From assembly GCF_001667015.1 (NCBI RefSeq), contig NZ_LZIS01000001.1, forward strand, positions 1-64,000: a DNA stretch of 64,000 nt, in the 5' to 3' direction. How positions within the stretch are numbered: the stretch's first letter is position 1; each line of letters starts with the position of its first letter. The notes under the pieces are model-generated. The model was not told where the DNA came from and did no database searches. It saw only the letters and a list, made by a program, of their open reading frames with translations. Shown here one piece after another: positions 10,162 through 19,005 of the stretch. Source of the DNA: Mycobacterium sp. E3198 (lineage in GTDB: Bacteria > Actinomycetota > Actinomycetes > Mycobacteriales > Mycobacteriaceae). The position numbers and the translations under genes were made by a program.

Positions 10162-10626
10162 TTATTTGACCTCGCTGGGCTCGAGGCGTTTGGCAAGCGC
10201 CGCCAGCCGCCACAGGCATTCCCGGTTGCGCGGATAGACGGCGGCCAGCACCAGTCGGTCCGGGATCAGCCTCAGCGGCCCCGAGGCCGGCGTCTCGATC
10301 ATCTCGATGCGGCAGCCGTCGGGAATGTCTATGAGCCGCAACGTTATTCGCGCGGACCCCAGTGCACCCAGACCAGCGCGCAGCACGAGTTCCTCACCCG
10401 GCGTGCAGCTTTCGACCACCGTCTGGTCGCTGATCACCAGGGGCCACACCCCGACCGAGTGCTTGATCGCGGAACCGGGCTGCGGCCAATGCGGGTCCAC
10501 CGCGCGGGTGCGGCTGTTGCCCACCACCCACTGCGCATACGTCCACCCGTCGGTCATCGCATCCCATAGCTGCTGGCGCGACGCCCGCACTTCGCGGGTG
10601 GTCGCCATCTGTCGAGTCGCCGTCAT
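10162..10626 (-). CDS. SRPBCC (polyketide cyclase/START-like) family protein
   Basis: This 154-residue protein has the SRPBCC helix-grip pattern: an N-terminal strand with VRASRQQLWDAMTDGWTYAQW, the GSAIKHSVGVWPLVISDQT segment, and a long C-terminal helix (NRECLWRLAALAKRLEPSE). The fold binds hydrophobic ligands in a deep pocket. In mycobacteria such genes often sit beside an oxidoreductase, as here with the FAD enzyme 3 bp downstream. A role in presenting or modifying that enzyme's lipid substrate is an inference. A start 6 codons in (MATTREVRAS) is possible. Confidence 0.7.
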   Translation of the reverse strand: MTATRQMATTREVRASRQQLWDAMTDGWTYAQWVVGNSRTRAVDPHWPQPGSAIKHSVGVWPLVISDQTVVESCTPGEELVLRAGLGALGSARITLRLIDIPDGCRIEMIETPASGPLRLIPDRLVLAAVYPRNRECLWRLAALAKRLEPSEVK

Positions 10627-10759
10627 CGCCCATGGATACCCCGGCCGGCGCGAACCATGCGCCGGATCGATCCACCCCCGACACCGGCGGATCGGTTTAG
10701 GCGCGGCGGCCAGTGGTTACTACGCCGTTACGACACTCGCGTTCGACAGGAGGCTAATA

Positions 10760-11101
10760 GTGACTGTGCGACGGATCATCATCGCAGTGGGCGCCGTGCT
10801 TTTGCTGGCCGGATTCATCGGGTTGCTGGTCCCGGTGTCCGTGTCGGACGGCAATGGCAATTCCGTCTCCTGCGGGAACGGGATCGCCGCGGACATGTCC
10901 AGCGCCCGGAATGCCAACGACAAGAACGGCGCCAACATCCCCATCCTGAACCAGGTCCTCCCGCACACCGACTACGTGGCTCAGTGCCAGTCGTCGGTGA
11001 ACACCCGGCGGAGCTGGACGATCCCGTTGGCCGTCGTCGGGGCCCTCGCGATCGGCGGTGCGCTGCTGGTGCGGCGACCGGCCGGGTCCAAAACGGTCTA
11101 G
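10760..11101 (+). CDS. Small hypothetical membrane protein with two TM segments
   Basis: This 113-residue protein has a hydrophobic N-terminal segment (IIIAVGAVLLLAGFIGLLVPV) and a second one near the C-terminus (IPLAVVGALAIGGALLV) ending in a short positively charged tail. The loop between them contains two cysteines (VSCGNG and AQCQSS) that could form an extracytoplasmic disulfide. I do not recognise the family. The GTG start at 10760 is fixed by a strong Shine-Dalgarno AGGAGG at 10748-10753. Its stop shares the tetranucleotide CTAG with the stop of the convergent ephD gene. Confidence 0.7.
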   Translation: MTVRRIIIAVGAVLLLAGFIGLLVPVSVSDGNGNSVSCGNGIAADMSSARNANDKNGANIPILNQVLPHTDYVAQCQSSVNTRRSWTIPLAVVGALAIGGALLVRRPAGSKTV

Positions 11102-12870
11102 ATCACCCGCACCCGCGCGGCGTTACGCAACGCCTGCGGCGCCACGCGGGAAAGGCCATAGACCGCATAGGCTTCCGGCGCGACCGGCCGGATCGGTTTT
11201 TTCTTTTCGACCGACGACAGGATCGCCTTGGCGACCTTTTCCGGCCCGTAGTGGCGCAGCGCGAAGAGCCGGCCGATCTGGCCCCGCCGGCCGTCGACGC
11301 CGTCGTCCTTACCGACCGGGACGCTGAAGCGGGTGGTGCTGATGATGTTGGTGTTGATGACGCCGGGGCAGATCGTCGTCACCCCGACCCCGGCCGCGTC
11401 GAGTTCGGCGCGCAGGCAGTCGGAGAACATGAAGTTCGCGGCCTTCGAGGTGCAGTAGGCGATCAACGACTGCTGCGGGGCGTAGGCGGCCATCGACGCC
11501 ACGTTGACGAGGTAGCCGCCCGTGCCGCGCTCGACCAGGCGCCGGCCGAACGAGCGGCAGCCGTTGACCACGCCGCCCAGGTTGATCTCGAGCACCCGGT
11601 CGAACTCCTCGACCGGGGTGTCCAGGAAACAGCCCGCCTGCCCGATGCCGGCGTTGTTGACGACGATGTCGGGAACGCCGTGCTCGGCGCTGACCCGCTC
11701 GGCGAACGCCTCGACCGCGCCGGCGTCGGACACGTCGAGGACATAGGCGTGCGCCACGCCGCCGCGCGCGGCGATCTCGGCGGCGGTCTCCTTGACGGTG
11801 GCCTCGTCGATGTCGCTGACCACCAGCTCGGCGCCCGCACGGGCGAACGCGAACGCGGTCTCGCGCCCGATGCCGCTGCCCGCGCCGGTGACCGCCACCA
11901 GGGTGTCGCCGAAGCGGCCGCGGGGGCGCCCGACCTGCGCGCGCAGCATCGCGCGGCTCGGCTCTTTGCCGTCGGCCAGGTCGGCGAAGTCGTGCACCGC
12001 GGCCGCCATCACCTGCGGGTGCGACATCGGCGAGAAGTGGCCCGCCCTGATGTCGCGGCGCCACAGCCGCGGCACCCAGCGCGCCGTGTCGTCGAACCCG
12101 TAGGGCCGGACGTACTTGTCCCGCGTGTTGACGATGAGCTGCACCGGCACGTCGATGATGCGCAACTCCCGCTTCCGGGCGAATGACCGAAAGTAGTTGG
12201 CGGGATAGGTTTTTACCGAACGTGCGGCGTCGCCGGCCAGCTTGGGCGAGTGATGGATCTTGTCCTCGGGAATGTTGTCGACGGCGTTGCGCCGCAGGGC
12301 GGGAACCGACAGCGCCAGCCGCAGGCACAGCGGCGCCAGCACCGGGATCGAGAAGAACAGCATGTAGGTCAGCCGCAGCGCCTGGCTGATGGCCCGCGCA
12401 AACCTGCGCGGGCGCCAGGGTCGCCGCAGTCCGCCGAAGATGTACTCGACCAGCTGGTCCTGGCTGGGGCCGGACACCGAGGTGAACGAGGCGACCCGGT
12501 CGGCGGCGCCCGGGCGTTTCAGGTACTCCCAGATGCCGACCGATCCCCAGTCGTGGGCCAGGACGTGCACCGGACCGCCGGGGCCGAGCTCGCCGATCAC
12601 CGCGGCGAAGTCGTCGGCGAACCGGGCCATCGTGTAGGCGGACACCGGCTTGGGCGCCGCCGACATGCCGACGCCACGGTTGTCGTAACGGATCACCCGG
12701 AACCGCTCGGCCAGCAGCGGCACCACACCGTCCCACAGCACGTGGGAGTCGGGGAAGCCGTGCACCAGCACGACGGTCGGGCCCTCCCGGTTGCCCTCCT
12801 CGTAGACGGCGATCCGTGCGCCGTCCGCGCTGTCGACGAACCGCTGAGGCACCTGTTGTATTGCCGGCAC
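11098..12870 (-). CDS. ephD: Two-domain epoxide hydrolase / short-chain dehydrogenase EphD
   Basis: The 590-residue protein (M. tuberculosis EphD about 592) joins an alpha/beta-hydrolase (about 1-290) to a short-chain dehydrogenase (about 315-590). The hydrolase has the oxyanion motif HGFPDSHVLWDG, nucleophile D107 in HDWGSVG and the C-terminal histidine in AGHFSPMSHP. The dehydrogenase has the cofactor motif TGAGSGIGRE, NNAG, and the catalytic pair Y472/K476 in YCTSK. EphD of M. tuberculosis has been linked to processing of oxygenated mycolic acids; the same role is inferred from orthology and synteny. A 194-bp divergent region separates it from dlaT. Confidence 0.92.
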   Translation of the reverse strand: MPAIQQVPQRFVDSADGARIAVYEEGNREGPTVVLVHGFPDSHVLWDGVVPLLAERFRVIRYDNRGVGMSAAPKPVSAYTMARFADDFAAVIGELGPGGPVHVLAHDWGSVGIWEYLKRPGAADRVASFTSVSGPSQDQLVEYIFGGLRRPWRPRRFARAISQALRLTYMLFFSIPVLAPLCLRLALSVPALRRNAVDNIPEDKIHHSPKLAGDAARSVKTYPANYFRSFARKRELRIIDVPVQLIVNTRDKYVRPYGFDDTARWVPRLWRRDIRAGHFSPMSHPQVMAAAVHDFADLADGKEPSRAMLRAQVGRPRGRFGDTLVAVTGAGSGIGRETAFAFARAGAELVVSDIDEATVKETAAEIAARGGVAHAYVLDVSDAGAVEAFAERVSAEHGVPDIVVNNAGIGQAGCFLDTPVEEFDRVLEINLGGVVNGCRSFGRRLVERGTGGYLVNVASMAAYAPQQSLIAYCTSKAANFMFSDCLRAELDAAGVGVTTICPGVINTNIISTTRFSVPVGKDDGVDGRRGQIGRLFALRHYGPEKVAKAILSSVEKKKPIRPVAPEAYAVYGLSRVAPQALRNAARVRVI

Positions 12871-13064
12871 CGGACCTCCCCGCTGTGACTACGTCGCCAC
12901 ACCGTAGCAAGGGTGTTCGGGGCGCCCGGGCAACCGCGCGGCCTCCGCCCTGGATGTGTGCCGAGGCAGGCGCAATGACAGGATAGTTTTGATAGCGACT
13001 TCGGTCCTTCCAAGCGAGATGCACGACCAGCCCCGACCCACGAGCGATCGAGGAGTCAGAAACG
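12871..13064. promoter_or_regulatory. Divergent ephD/dlaT intergenic region
   Basis: Both flanking genes start from this 194-bp gap, so both promoters should lie here. The stretch around 12970-13010 is visibly less GC-rich than the genes, as expected for a promoter. A GAGGAG Shine-Dalgarno at about 13049-13054 precedes dlaT. I cannot assign a convincing -35/-10 pair or an operator by eye. Confidence 0.45.
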
Positions 13065-14852
13065 ATGGCCTTCTCCGTCCAGATGCCGGCACTCGGTGAG
13101 AGCGTCACCGAGGGGACGGTCACGCGCTGGCTCAAGCAGGAAGGCGACACGGTCGAACTCGACGAGCCGCTCGTTGAGGTGTCGACGGACAAGGTCGACA
13201 CCGAGATTCCCTCGCCGGCCGCGGGCGTGCTGACCAAGATCGTCGCCCAAGAGGACGACACCGTCGAGGTCGGTGGCGAACTGGCCGTCATCGGCGACGC
13301 CGGCGAGCAGCCCCAGGCTCAGCCCGCGGCGCCCAGCCAACCGGAACCGGAGCCCGAGCCCGAACCGGAGCCGCAGCCCCAGGCCGAGGCCCAACCCCAG
13401 CGCCAGCCCGAGCCCGAGCCCGCCGCGCCGGCCCCGCCGGCCCAGGGCGGCGCGTCCGGCGACTCCAAGCCGGTGCTGATGCCCGAGCTCGGCGAGTCGG
13501 TGGCCGAGGGCACCGTGACCCGCTGGCTGAAGAAGGTCGGTGATTCTGTTCAGGTCGACGAGCCGCTGGTGGAGGTGTCCACCGACAAGGTGGACACCGA
13601 AATCCCCTCCCCGGTGGCCGGCGTGCTGGTCAGCATCACCGCCGAGGAGGACGCGACCGTGCCGGTGGGCGGCGAGCTGGCGCGGATCGGCTCGAGCGCC
13701 GACGCACCCGCCGCGAGCGCCCCGTCCGCCCCGCCGGCCCCGCCCGCGCCCAAGCCGGAGCCGAAGCCCGAACCCAAGCCCGAGCCTGCGGCCACACCGG
13801 CGCCCGCGCCCGCCCCCGCGGCCCAGCCCGAACCGGCGCCGAAACCGCAGCCGGCACCGGCGCCCGCGGCGGAATCCGGCGGCCCGAGTAGCGACGGGTC
13901 GCCGTACGTGACCCCGCTGGTGCGAAAGTTGGCCAACGAGAACAACATCGACCTGTCCGAGGTCACGGGCACCGGGGTGGGCGGTCGCATCCGCAAGCAG
14001 GACGTGCTTGCCGCCGCGGAGAAGAAGAAGGCGCCCCCGCCGGCTCCGGCACCCGCCGCCGCGCCGGCCGCGCAGCCCGCGAAGGCGGCTCCGGCCGCCG
14101 CGGCCACCCCGGCGCCCGCGCTGGCGCACCTGCGCGGCACCACGCAGAAGGCCAGCCGCATCCGGCAGATCACCGCGGCCAAAACCCGGGAATCGCTGCA
14201 GGCCACGGCCCAGCTGACCCAGACCCACGAGGTCGACATGACCAAGATCGTGGGGCTGCGCGCCAAGGCCAAGTCCGCGTTCGCCGAGCGTGAGGGCGTG
14301 AACCTGACGTTCCTGCCGTTCATCGCCCGGGCCGTGATCGACGCCCTCAAGATCCACCCGAACATCAACGCCAGCTACAACGAGGACACCAAGGAGATCA
14401 CCTACTACGACGCCGAACACCTCGGCTTCGCCGTCGACACCGAGCAGGGGCTGCTCTCCCCCGTCGTCCACAACGCCGGCGACCTGTCGCTGGCGGGGCT
14501 GGCCCGGGCGATCGCCGACATCGCCGAGCGCGCCCGCTCGGGCAACCTGAAGCCGGACGAGCTGTCGGGGGGCACGTTCACGATCACCAACATCGGCAGC
14601 CAGGGGGCCCTGTTCGACACCCCGATCCTGGTTCCGCCGCAGGCCGCCATGCTGGGCACCGGCGCGATCGTCAAGCGGCCGCGGGTGATCGTCGACGAGT
14701 TCGGCAACGAGTCGATCGGTGTCCGCTCCGTGTGCTACCTCCCGCTGACCTACGACCATCGGCTGATCGACGGGGCCGATGCCGGGCGTTTCCTCACCAC
14801 GATCAAGCACCGGCTCGAAGAGGGCGCGTTCGAGGCCGATCTGGGTCTTTAG
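13065..14852 (+). CDS. dlaT: Dihydrolipoamide acyltransferase DlaT (E2 of PDH and peroxidase complex)
   Basis: The E2 core of mycobacterial pyruvate dehydrogenase, also annotated sucB; in M. tuberculosis DlaT also works with AhpD/AhpC in peroxide detoxification. The order of parts is: lipoyl domain 1 (attachment lysine K43 in STDKVD), a Pro/Glu/Ala linker, lipoyl domain 2 (K175), a second Pro/Ala linker, the E3-binding domain (about 279-318, [15 protein letters not shown]), a third linker, and the acyltransferase domain with catalytic H565 and D569 in DHRLIDG. At 595 residues it is longer than the roughly 553-residue M. tuberculosis protein, and the excess is mainly in the linkers. It is followed by Rv2216, lipB and lipA, so the lipoylated enzyme and the lipoylation genes are adjacent. 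Confidence 0.94.
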   Translation: MAFSVQMPALGESVTEGTVTRWLKQEGDTVELDEPLVEVSTDKVDTEIPSPAAGVLTKIVAQEDDTVEVGGELAVIGDAGEQPQAQPAAPSQPEPEPEPEPEPQPQAEAQPQRQPEPEPAAPAPPAQGGASGDSKPVLMPELGESVAEGTVTRWLKKVGDSVQVDEPLVEVSTDKVDTEIPSPVAGVLVSITAEEDATVPVGGELARIGSSADAPAASAPSAPPAPPAPKPEPKPEPKPEPAATPAPAPAPAAQPEPAPKPQPAPAPAAESGGPSSDGSPYVTPLVRKLANENNIDLSEVTGTGVGGRIRKQDVLAAAEKKKAPPPAPAPAAAPAAQPAKAAPAAAATPAPALAHLRGTTQKASRIRQITAAKTRESLQATAQLTQTHEVDMTKIVGLRAKAKSAFAEREGVNLTFLPFIARAVIDALKIHPNINASYNEDTKEITYYDAEHLGFAVDTEQGLLSPVVHNAGDLSLAGLARAIADIAERARSGNLKPDELSGGTFTITNIGSQGALFDTPILVPPQAAMLGTGAIVKRPRVIVDEFGNESIGVRSVCYLPLTYDHRLIDGADAGRFLTTIKHRLEEGAFEADLGL

Positions 14853-14867
14853 GAGGCTTGGGGAACT

Positions 14868-15779
14868 GTGGCCAAGCCCGTCATCGCGATAGCGGGTTCG
14901 TCCGGTCTGATCGGCTCGGCTCTGGCTGCGGCGTTGCGCGCCGCCGACCACCCGGTGCTGCGCATCGTGCGCCGGACGCCGGCGAACTCCGACGAACTGC
15001 ACTGGAACCCCGAGAGCGGCGATTTCGACGCGGACGCGCTGGTCGACATCGACGCCGTCGTCAACCTGTGCGGCGTCAACATCGGCCAGCGCCGCTGGTC
15101 GGGCGCCTTCAAGCAGAGCCTGCGCGACAGCCGCATCGCTCCCACCGAGGTGCTGGCCAACGCCGTCGCCGACGCGGGCGTCGAAACCCTGATCAACGCC
15201 AGCGCCGTGGGCTACTACGGCAACACCAAAGACCGCGTCGTCGACGAAACTGCAAGGGCGGGAACGGGCTTCCTGGCCCAGCTGTGCCAGGACTGGGAGG
15301 CCGCCACGCTGCCGGCCCAATACGCGGGCACCCGGGTGGTGCTGGCCCGCACCGGCCTGGTGCTGACCCGGTCGGGCGGCGCGCTGCGCCGGTTGCGGCC
15401 GCTGTTTGCGACGGGCCTCGGCGCCAGGCTGGGCAGCGGCCGCCAATACATGTCGTGGATCACCCTCGAAGACGAGGTCCGCGCGCTGCTGTTCGCGATC
15501 TCACACCCGTCGCTGTCGGGTCCGGTGAACATGACCGGACCGGCGCCGGTGACCAACGCCGAGTTCACCACCGCCTTCGGCCGGGCCGTCAACCGGCCCA
15601 CCCCGCTGATGCTGCCCGGTTTCGCGGTGCGGGCCGCGCTCGGCGAGTTCGCCGACGAGGGACTGCTCATCGGCCAGCGCGCGATACCGTCGGCGCTGGA
15701 GCGCGCCGGTTTCCAGTTCCACCACAACACCATTGGGGAGGCGCTCGCCTACGCCACCGCCCGGCGGGATCACGACTAG
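14868..15779 (+). CDS. NAD(P)-binding epimerase, SDR39U1/TIGR01777 family (Rv2216-like)
   Basis: The 303-residue protein has the N-terminal Rossmann motif [10 protein letters not shown], the family-specific WNPESG and [13 protein letters not shown] segments, a [12 protein letters not shown] active-site region, and a C-terminal domain with [18 protein letters not shown] that matches TIGR01777/SulA-like sugar epimerase relatives. The substrate is unknown. A strong AGGAGG Shine-Dalgarno at 14851-14856 overlaps the dlaT stop codon and sits 11 nt before the GTG start, so it is almost certainly cotranscribed with dlaT. A 64-bp cruciform lies right after its stop. Confidence 0.88.
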   Translation: MAKPVIAIAGSSGLIGSALAAALRAADHPVLRIVRRTPANSDELHWNPESGDFDADALVDIDAVVNLCGVNIGQRRWSGAFKQSLRDSRIAPTEVLANAVADAGVETLINASAVGYYGNTKDRVVDETARAGTGFLAQLCQDWEAATLPAQYAGTRVVLARTGLVLTRSGGALRRLRPLFATGLGARLGSGRQYMSWITLEDEVRALLFAISHPSLSGPVNMTGPAPVTNAEFTTAFGRAVNRPTPLMLPGFAVRAALGEFADEGLLIGQRAIPSALERAGFQFHHNTIGEALAYATARRDHD

Positions 15780-15795
15780 CTTTTTGCCCTTTTTG

Positions 15796-15859
15796 CCGCG
15801 AGGGTGCGCAGTTGTACGCCCAATGCGGCGTGTCGCCGTACAAACACGCACCCTCGCGG
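15796..15859. repeat. 64-bp near-perfect palindromic element upstream of lipB
   Basis: The outer arms are a perfect 13-bp inverted repeat (CCGCGAGGGTGCG at 15796-15808 and its complement at 15847-15859). The inner arms TTGTAC (15812-15817) and GTACAA (15838-15843) share exactly the same centre of symmetry. It lies between the Rv2216-like stop and the lipB start, both on the plus strand, so it could end the dlaT transcript or fold as an RNA structure in the lipB leader. Its sequence recalls intergenic repeats I have seen in other mycobacterial genomes. Confidence 0.8.
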
Positions 15860-15878
15860 GGGGAGTACCGTCACCAAC

Positions 15879-16577
15879 GTGAGTCCTTCCCTGCGGTCGA
15901 GCGCGGCCGCGATCGACGTCCGCCAGCTGGGGACGGTCGACTACCGCACCGCCTGGCAGCTGCAGCGCGACCTGGCCGACACTAGGGTCGCCGGCGGGCC
16001 CGACACGCTGCTGCTCTTGCAGCACCCGCCGGTCTACACGGCCGGCCGGCGCACCGAACCGCACGAGCGGCCGGTGGATGGCACCCCGGTGGTAGACACC
16101 GATCGCGGCGGCAAGATCACCTGGCACGGTCCCGGGCAGCTGGTCGGCTACCCGGTCATCGGGTTGGCCGAACCGCTCGACGTGGTCAAATACGTTCGGC
16201 GCCTTGAGGATTCGCTGATGAAGGTGTGCGCCGACCTGGGCCTGGACACCGTGCGGGTGGACGGGCGGTCGGGGGTATGGGTGCCGGCCGGCGGCGGCCG
16301 GCCCGCGCGCAAGGTCGCCGCCATCGGCGTGCGGGTGGCCCGCGCCACCACGTTGCACGGGTTCGCGCTCAACTGCGACTGCGATCTGGGCGCGTTCGCC
16401 GCGATCGTTCCGTGCGGCATCAGCGACGCCGGGGTGACGTCCCTGACCGCCGAATTGGGGCGGACCGTCGCGGTCGACGAGGTGCGGGCGGCGGTCGCCG
16501 CCGCGGTCTGCGACGCACTGGACGGCGTCCTTCCCGCGCGGGAACACCCCGTCGCCCGCGTAGCATCAGGCATGTGA
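15879..16577 (+). CDS. lipB: Octanoyl-ACP:protein N-octanoyltransferase LipB
   Basis: LipB moves octanoate from acyl carrier protein to the lipoyl-domain lysine of E2 and H proteins, the first step of de novo lipoylation. The catalytic dyad is visible: C179 in PCGISD and K145 in RKVAAIGV (C176 and K142 in M. tuberculosis). The substrate-binding [16 protein letters not shown] motif is intact. The GTG at 15879 gives 232 residues, close to the 230 of M. tuberculosis; the frame continues upstream through the palindrome, but that extension has no family similarity. The stop overlaps the lipA start (GTGA), so the two are translationally coupled. Confidence 0.95.
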   Translation: MSPSLRSSAAAIDVRQLGTVDYRTAWQLQRDLADTRVAGGPDTLLLLQHPPVYTAGRRTEPHERPVDGTPVVDTDRGGKITWHGPGQLVGYPVIGLAEPLDVVKYVRRLEDSLMKVCADLGLDTVRVDGRSGVWVPAGGGRPARKVAAIGVRVARATTLHGFALNCDCDLGAFAAIVPCGISDAGVTSLTAELGRTVAVDEVRAAVAAAVCDALDGVLPAREHPVARVASGM

Positions 16578-17500
16578 CTGTCGCTCCCGAAGGACGCAAA
16601 CTGCTGCGCCTGGAGGTGCGCAACGCCCAGACGCCGATCGAGCGCAAGCCGCCGTGGATCAAGGTCCGGGCCCGGATGGGACCGGAATACACCCAGCTCA
16701 AGGGCCTGGTCCGCCGCGAGGGCCTGCACACGGTCTGCGAGGAGGCCGGCTGCCCCAACATCTTCGAATGCTGGGAGGACCGGGAAGCCACCTTCCTGAT
16801 CGGCGGCGACCAGTGCACCCGCCGCTGCGACTTCTGCCAGATCGACACCGGCAAGCCCGCCGAGCTGGATCGCGACGAACCCCGGCGGGTCGCCGACAGC
16901 GTGCGGGCGATGGGGCTGCGCTATGCGACGGTCACGGGGGTCGCCCGCGACGACCTGCCCGACGGCGGGGCCTGGCTGTACGCGGAGACGGTCCGCGCCA
17001 TCAAGGAGTTCAACCCGTCCACCGGCGTCGAGGTGCTGATCCCCGACTTCAACGGCGAGCCCGCGCGCCTGGCGGAGGTGTTCGCGTCGCGCCCGGAAGT
17101 GTTGGCGCACAACGTCGAAACCGTGCCACGGATCTTCAAGCGGATCCGGCCCGCGTTCACCTACCGGCGCAGCCTGGACGTGATCAACGCGGCCCGCGAC
17201 GCCGGCCTGGTCACCAAGAGCAACCTGATCCTGGGGCTGGGCGAAACCGCCGAGGAGGTGCGCGGCGCGCTGGCCGACCTGCGCGACGCCGGCTGCGACA
17301 TCGTGACGATCACCCAATACCTGCGCCCGACAGCGCGCCACCACCCGGTCGAGCGCTGGGTGACGCCCGAGGAGTTCGCCGAATTCGGCCGCGACGCCGA
17401 GGCGCTGGGCTTTTCGGGGGTGCTGGCCGGCCCGCTGGTGCGGTCGTCGTACCGGGCCGGGCGGCTCTACGCGCAAGCCGTCGCCAGCCGCGCCTCCTGA
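16574..17500 (+). CDS. lipA: Lipoyl synthase LipA (radical SAM)
   Basis: LipA inserts two sulfurs into octanoylated lipoyl domains. The auxiliary [4Fe-4S] cluster cysteines are in [12 protein letters not shown], the radical-SAM C-x3-C-x2-C is in CTRRCDFC, and the C-terminal serine ligand is in the RSSYRAG motif. Starting at GTG 16574 gives 308 residues (about 311 in M. tuberculosis) and a 4-bp overlap with lipB. An ATG at 16572 is in another frame and is not used. The gene is followed within 30 bp by the Rv2219-like membrane protein. Confidence 0.95.
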   Translation: MTVAPEGRKLLRLEVRNAQTPIERKPPWIKVRARMGPEYTQLKGLVRREGLHTVCEEAGCPNIFECWEDREATFLIGGDQCTRRCDFCQIDTGKPAELDRDEPRRVADSVRAMGLRYATVTGVARDDLPDGGAWLYAETVRAIKEFNPSTGVEVLIPDFNGEPARLAEVFASRPEVLAHNVETVPRIFKRIRPAFTYRRSLDVINAARDAGLVTKSNLILGLGETAEEVRGALADLRDAGCDIVTITQYLRPTARHHPVERWVTPEEFAEFGRDAEALGFSGVLAGPLVRSSYRAGRLYAQAVASRAS

Positions 17501-17527
17501 TCAGCCACCTACGTATCCTTGGTGACT

Positions 17528-18280
17528 ATGGCTAAACCCCGCACTGCCGCCGAGAACAAGGCCGCCAGGGCTCAGGCGGCCGCCGCCCGCAAGGCCGCCG
17601 CCAAGGAGCGCCGCGGCCAGCTGTGGCAGGCGTTCAACATGCAGCGCAAGGAGGACAAGCGGCTGCTGCCGTACATGATCGGCGCCTTCGTGCTGATCGT
17701 CGGCGTCTCGGTGGCCGCCGGCGTGTGGGCCGGCGGGTTGACCATGATCACGCTCATCCCGCTCGGCGTGCTGCTGGGCGCCCTGGTGATGTTCATCATC
17801 TTCAGCCGCCGGGCCCAGCGCTCGATCTACAGCAAGGCCGAAGGTCAAACCGGCGCCGCGGCGTGGGTGCTCGACAACCTGCGCGGCAAGTGGCGGGTGA
17901 CCCCCGGCGTCGCCGCGACCGGTCACTTCGACGCTGTGCACCGGGTGCTCGGCCGGCCCGGCGTCATCCTGGTCGGCGAGGGATCCGCAGCCCGGGTCAA
18001 ACCGCTGCTGGCCCAGGAGAAGAAGCGCACCGCCCGGCTGGTCGGCGAGGTGCCGATCTACGACATCGTCGTCGGCAACGGCGAGGGCGAGGTTCCGTTG
18101 GGCAAGCTGGAGCGCCACCTCACGCGCCTGCCGAACAACATCAACGCCAAACAGATCGACTCGCTCGAGTCGCGGTTGGCCGCCCTGGGATCGCGGGCCG
18201 GCGCCGCAGTCATGCCCAAGGGCCCGCTGCCCAACGCCGGCAAGATGCGCGGCGTGCAGCGCACCGTGCGCCGCCGGTAG
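17528..18280 (+). CDS. DUF4191 membrane protein (Rv2219-like)
   Basis: The product, about 250 residues, has a highly basic N-terminus (KAARAQAAAARKAAAKERR), two membrane segments at about 50-95 (MIGAFVLIVGVSVAAGVWAG and MITLIPLGVLLGALVMFIIF) and a soluble C-terminal domain with PGVILVGEGSAARVKPLLA. It matches the conserved mycobacterial protein Rv2219 in position and size. Function is unknown. ATG at 17528 was chosen; a GTG two codons earlier is equally plausible. It is in line with lipB-lipA and probably shares their transcript. Confidence 0.85.
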   Translation: MAKPRTAAENKAARAQAAAARKAAAKERRGQLWQAFNMQRKEDKRLLPYMIGAFVLIVGVSVAAGVWAGGLTMITLIPLGVLLGALVMFIIFSRRAQRSIYSKAEGQTGAAAWVLDNLRGKWRVTPGVAATGHFDAVHRVLGRPGVILVGEGSAARVKPLLAQEKKRTARLVGEVPIYDIVVGNGEGEVPLGKLERHLTRLPNNINAKQIDSLESRLAALGSRAGAAVMPKGPLPNAGKMRGVQRTVRRR

Positions 18281-18371
18281 CCGCCGGTCAGCGGCGATCG
18301 CAAGCGCGGCGCTGGGGGTACCCCCGCGAAGCTGGGGGACCGGGCGCTGCGGGTCGCCGCCACCTTCTACG
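18281..18371. other. Convergent intergenic gap with GGGGGTACCCCC palindrome
   Basis: This gap separates the stops of the Rv2219-like and RDD genes. A perfect 12-bp palindrome at 18314-18325 sits in a GC-rich context with a second GCTGGGGG repeat (18331-18338). It resembles short intergenic sequences common in M. avium-group genomes and may act as a terminator, but the stem is short. Confidence 0.4.
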
Positions 18372-18803
18372 TCAGCGGCGAACCACCGCGGTGCCGCTCA
18401 GGCGATCGTGCAGCCCGCGGCCGTCGACGTCGGTGAACAGCGCCGGGATGACCATCGCGACGAGCACCCCGCGCACCGCCAACCGGCCGAGCCCGACCGG
18501 CACCCGCCCGTCCACCGACGCCACCTGCAGGCCCAGCACCAACTGCCCCGGCGTGAAACTGAACAGGCGCACCGCCGCCAGGCCGAGCACGAGCCACACG
18601 ACCAGCACCGCCGTCGACAGCGCCCGTTGGCTGAGCAGGCCGAGGGCCATCGCCAGCGCCGCCAAACCGTAGGCGATCAGCCAGTCGATCATCAGCGCGG
18701 CGAGCCGGCGGCCCATCGGCGCCAGCGATCCCGGCCCGCGCTCCGGCAGGCCGAGCCGCTCCCCGGGATAGGCCGATCGCGCCCCCGGCAAACCCTCGGT
18801 CAC
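18372..18803 (-). CDS. RDD-family membrane protein (Rv2219A-like)
   Basis: This 143-residue protein belongs to the RDD family: the eponymous Arg/Asp residues are in GRRLAALMIDWLIAY, followed by three hydrophobic segments (about 32-55, 62-85 and 105-125). It ends with the characteristic GLHDRLSGTAVV motif. Function is unknown; some RDD proteins elsewhere are ion antiporters. It is convergent with the Rv2219-like gene and divergent from glnA1. Confidence 0.85.
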   Translation of the reverse strand: MTEGLPGARSAYPGERLGLPERGPGSLAPMGRRLAALMIDWLIAYGLAALAMALGLLSQRALSTAVLVVWLVLGLAAVRLFSFTPGQLVLGLQVASVDGRVPVGLGRLAVRGVLVAMVIPALFTDVDGRGLHDRLSGTAVVRR

Positions 18804-18918
18804 CGGGGCCTCCGGGAACTAGTGCGCCCGTGCAGCCGACCAGATACGATCTTGCGGGTCATGGCCCCACAATAGAACCCGCCGGCGACCCGGATTCTGC
18901 TGCGGGGAGCATGGTCAC

Positions 18919-18970
18919 GTAACCTCTGCGCAACATCGAGTTGACTGACGGGCAACATGCGCTCCATAGC
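18919..18970 (+). promoter_or_regulatory. GlnR-type operator and sigma-70-like promoter of glnA1
   Basis: Four pentamers are spaced exactly by six bases: GTAAC (18919-18923), GCAAC (18930-18934), TTGAC (18941-18945), GCAAC (18952-18956). This is the layout of the actinobacterial GlnR box (GTnAC-n6-GaAAC repeated twice). The third pentamer is also part of a -35-like TTGACT (18941-18946), with a weak -10 candidate CATAGC (18965-18970) 18 bp downstream. Operator and promoter thus overlap, consistent with nitrogen control of glnA1. The promoter elements are judged by eye only. Confidence 0.7.
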
Positions 18971-19005
18971 GTCAGGCCGCGGATCACCAAGTAAAGGAGC
19001 AATCT

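Noticed and set aside
7274-10219. Minus-strand open frame of nearly 1000 codons over pepB and the FAD oxidoreductase
   Set aside because: It is mostly antisense to pepB and out of frame with the oxidoreductase, with repetitive Arg/Gly/Ala composition and no recognisable domain.
13330-14140. Possible tandem repeat array or CRISPR-like array in dlaT
   Set aside because: The repetition comes from Pro/Ala/Glu linkers and two homologous lipoyl domains; there are no constant repeats with unique spacers.
13056-15446. Minus-strand open frame of about 800 codons antisense to dlaT and the Rv2216-like gene
   Set aside because: Its Gly/Leu/Arg repeats are the reverse complement of the Pro/Glu/Ala linkers of DlaT; it is a composition effect.
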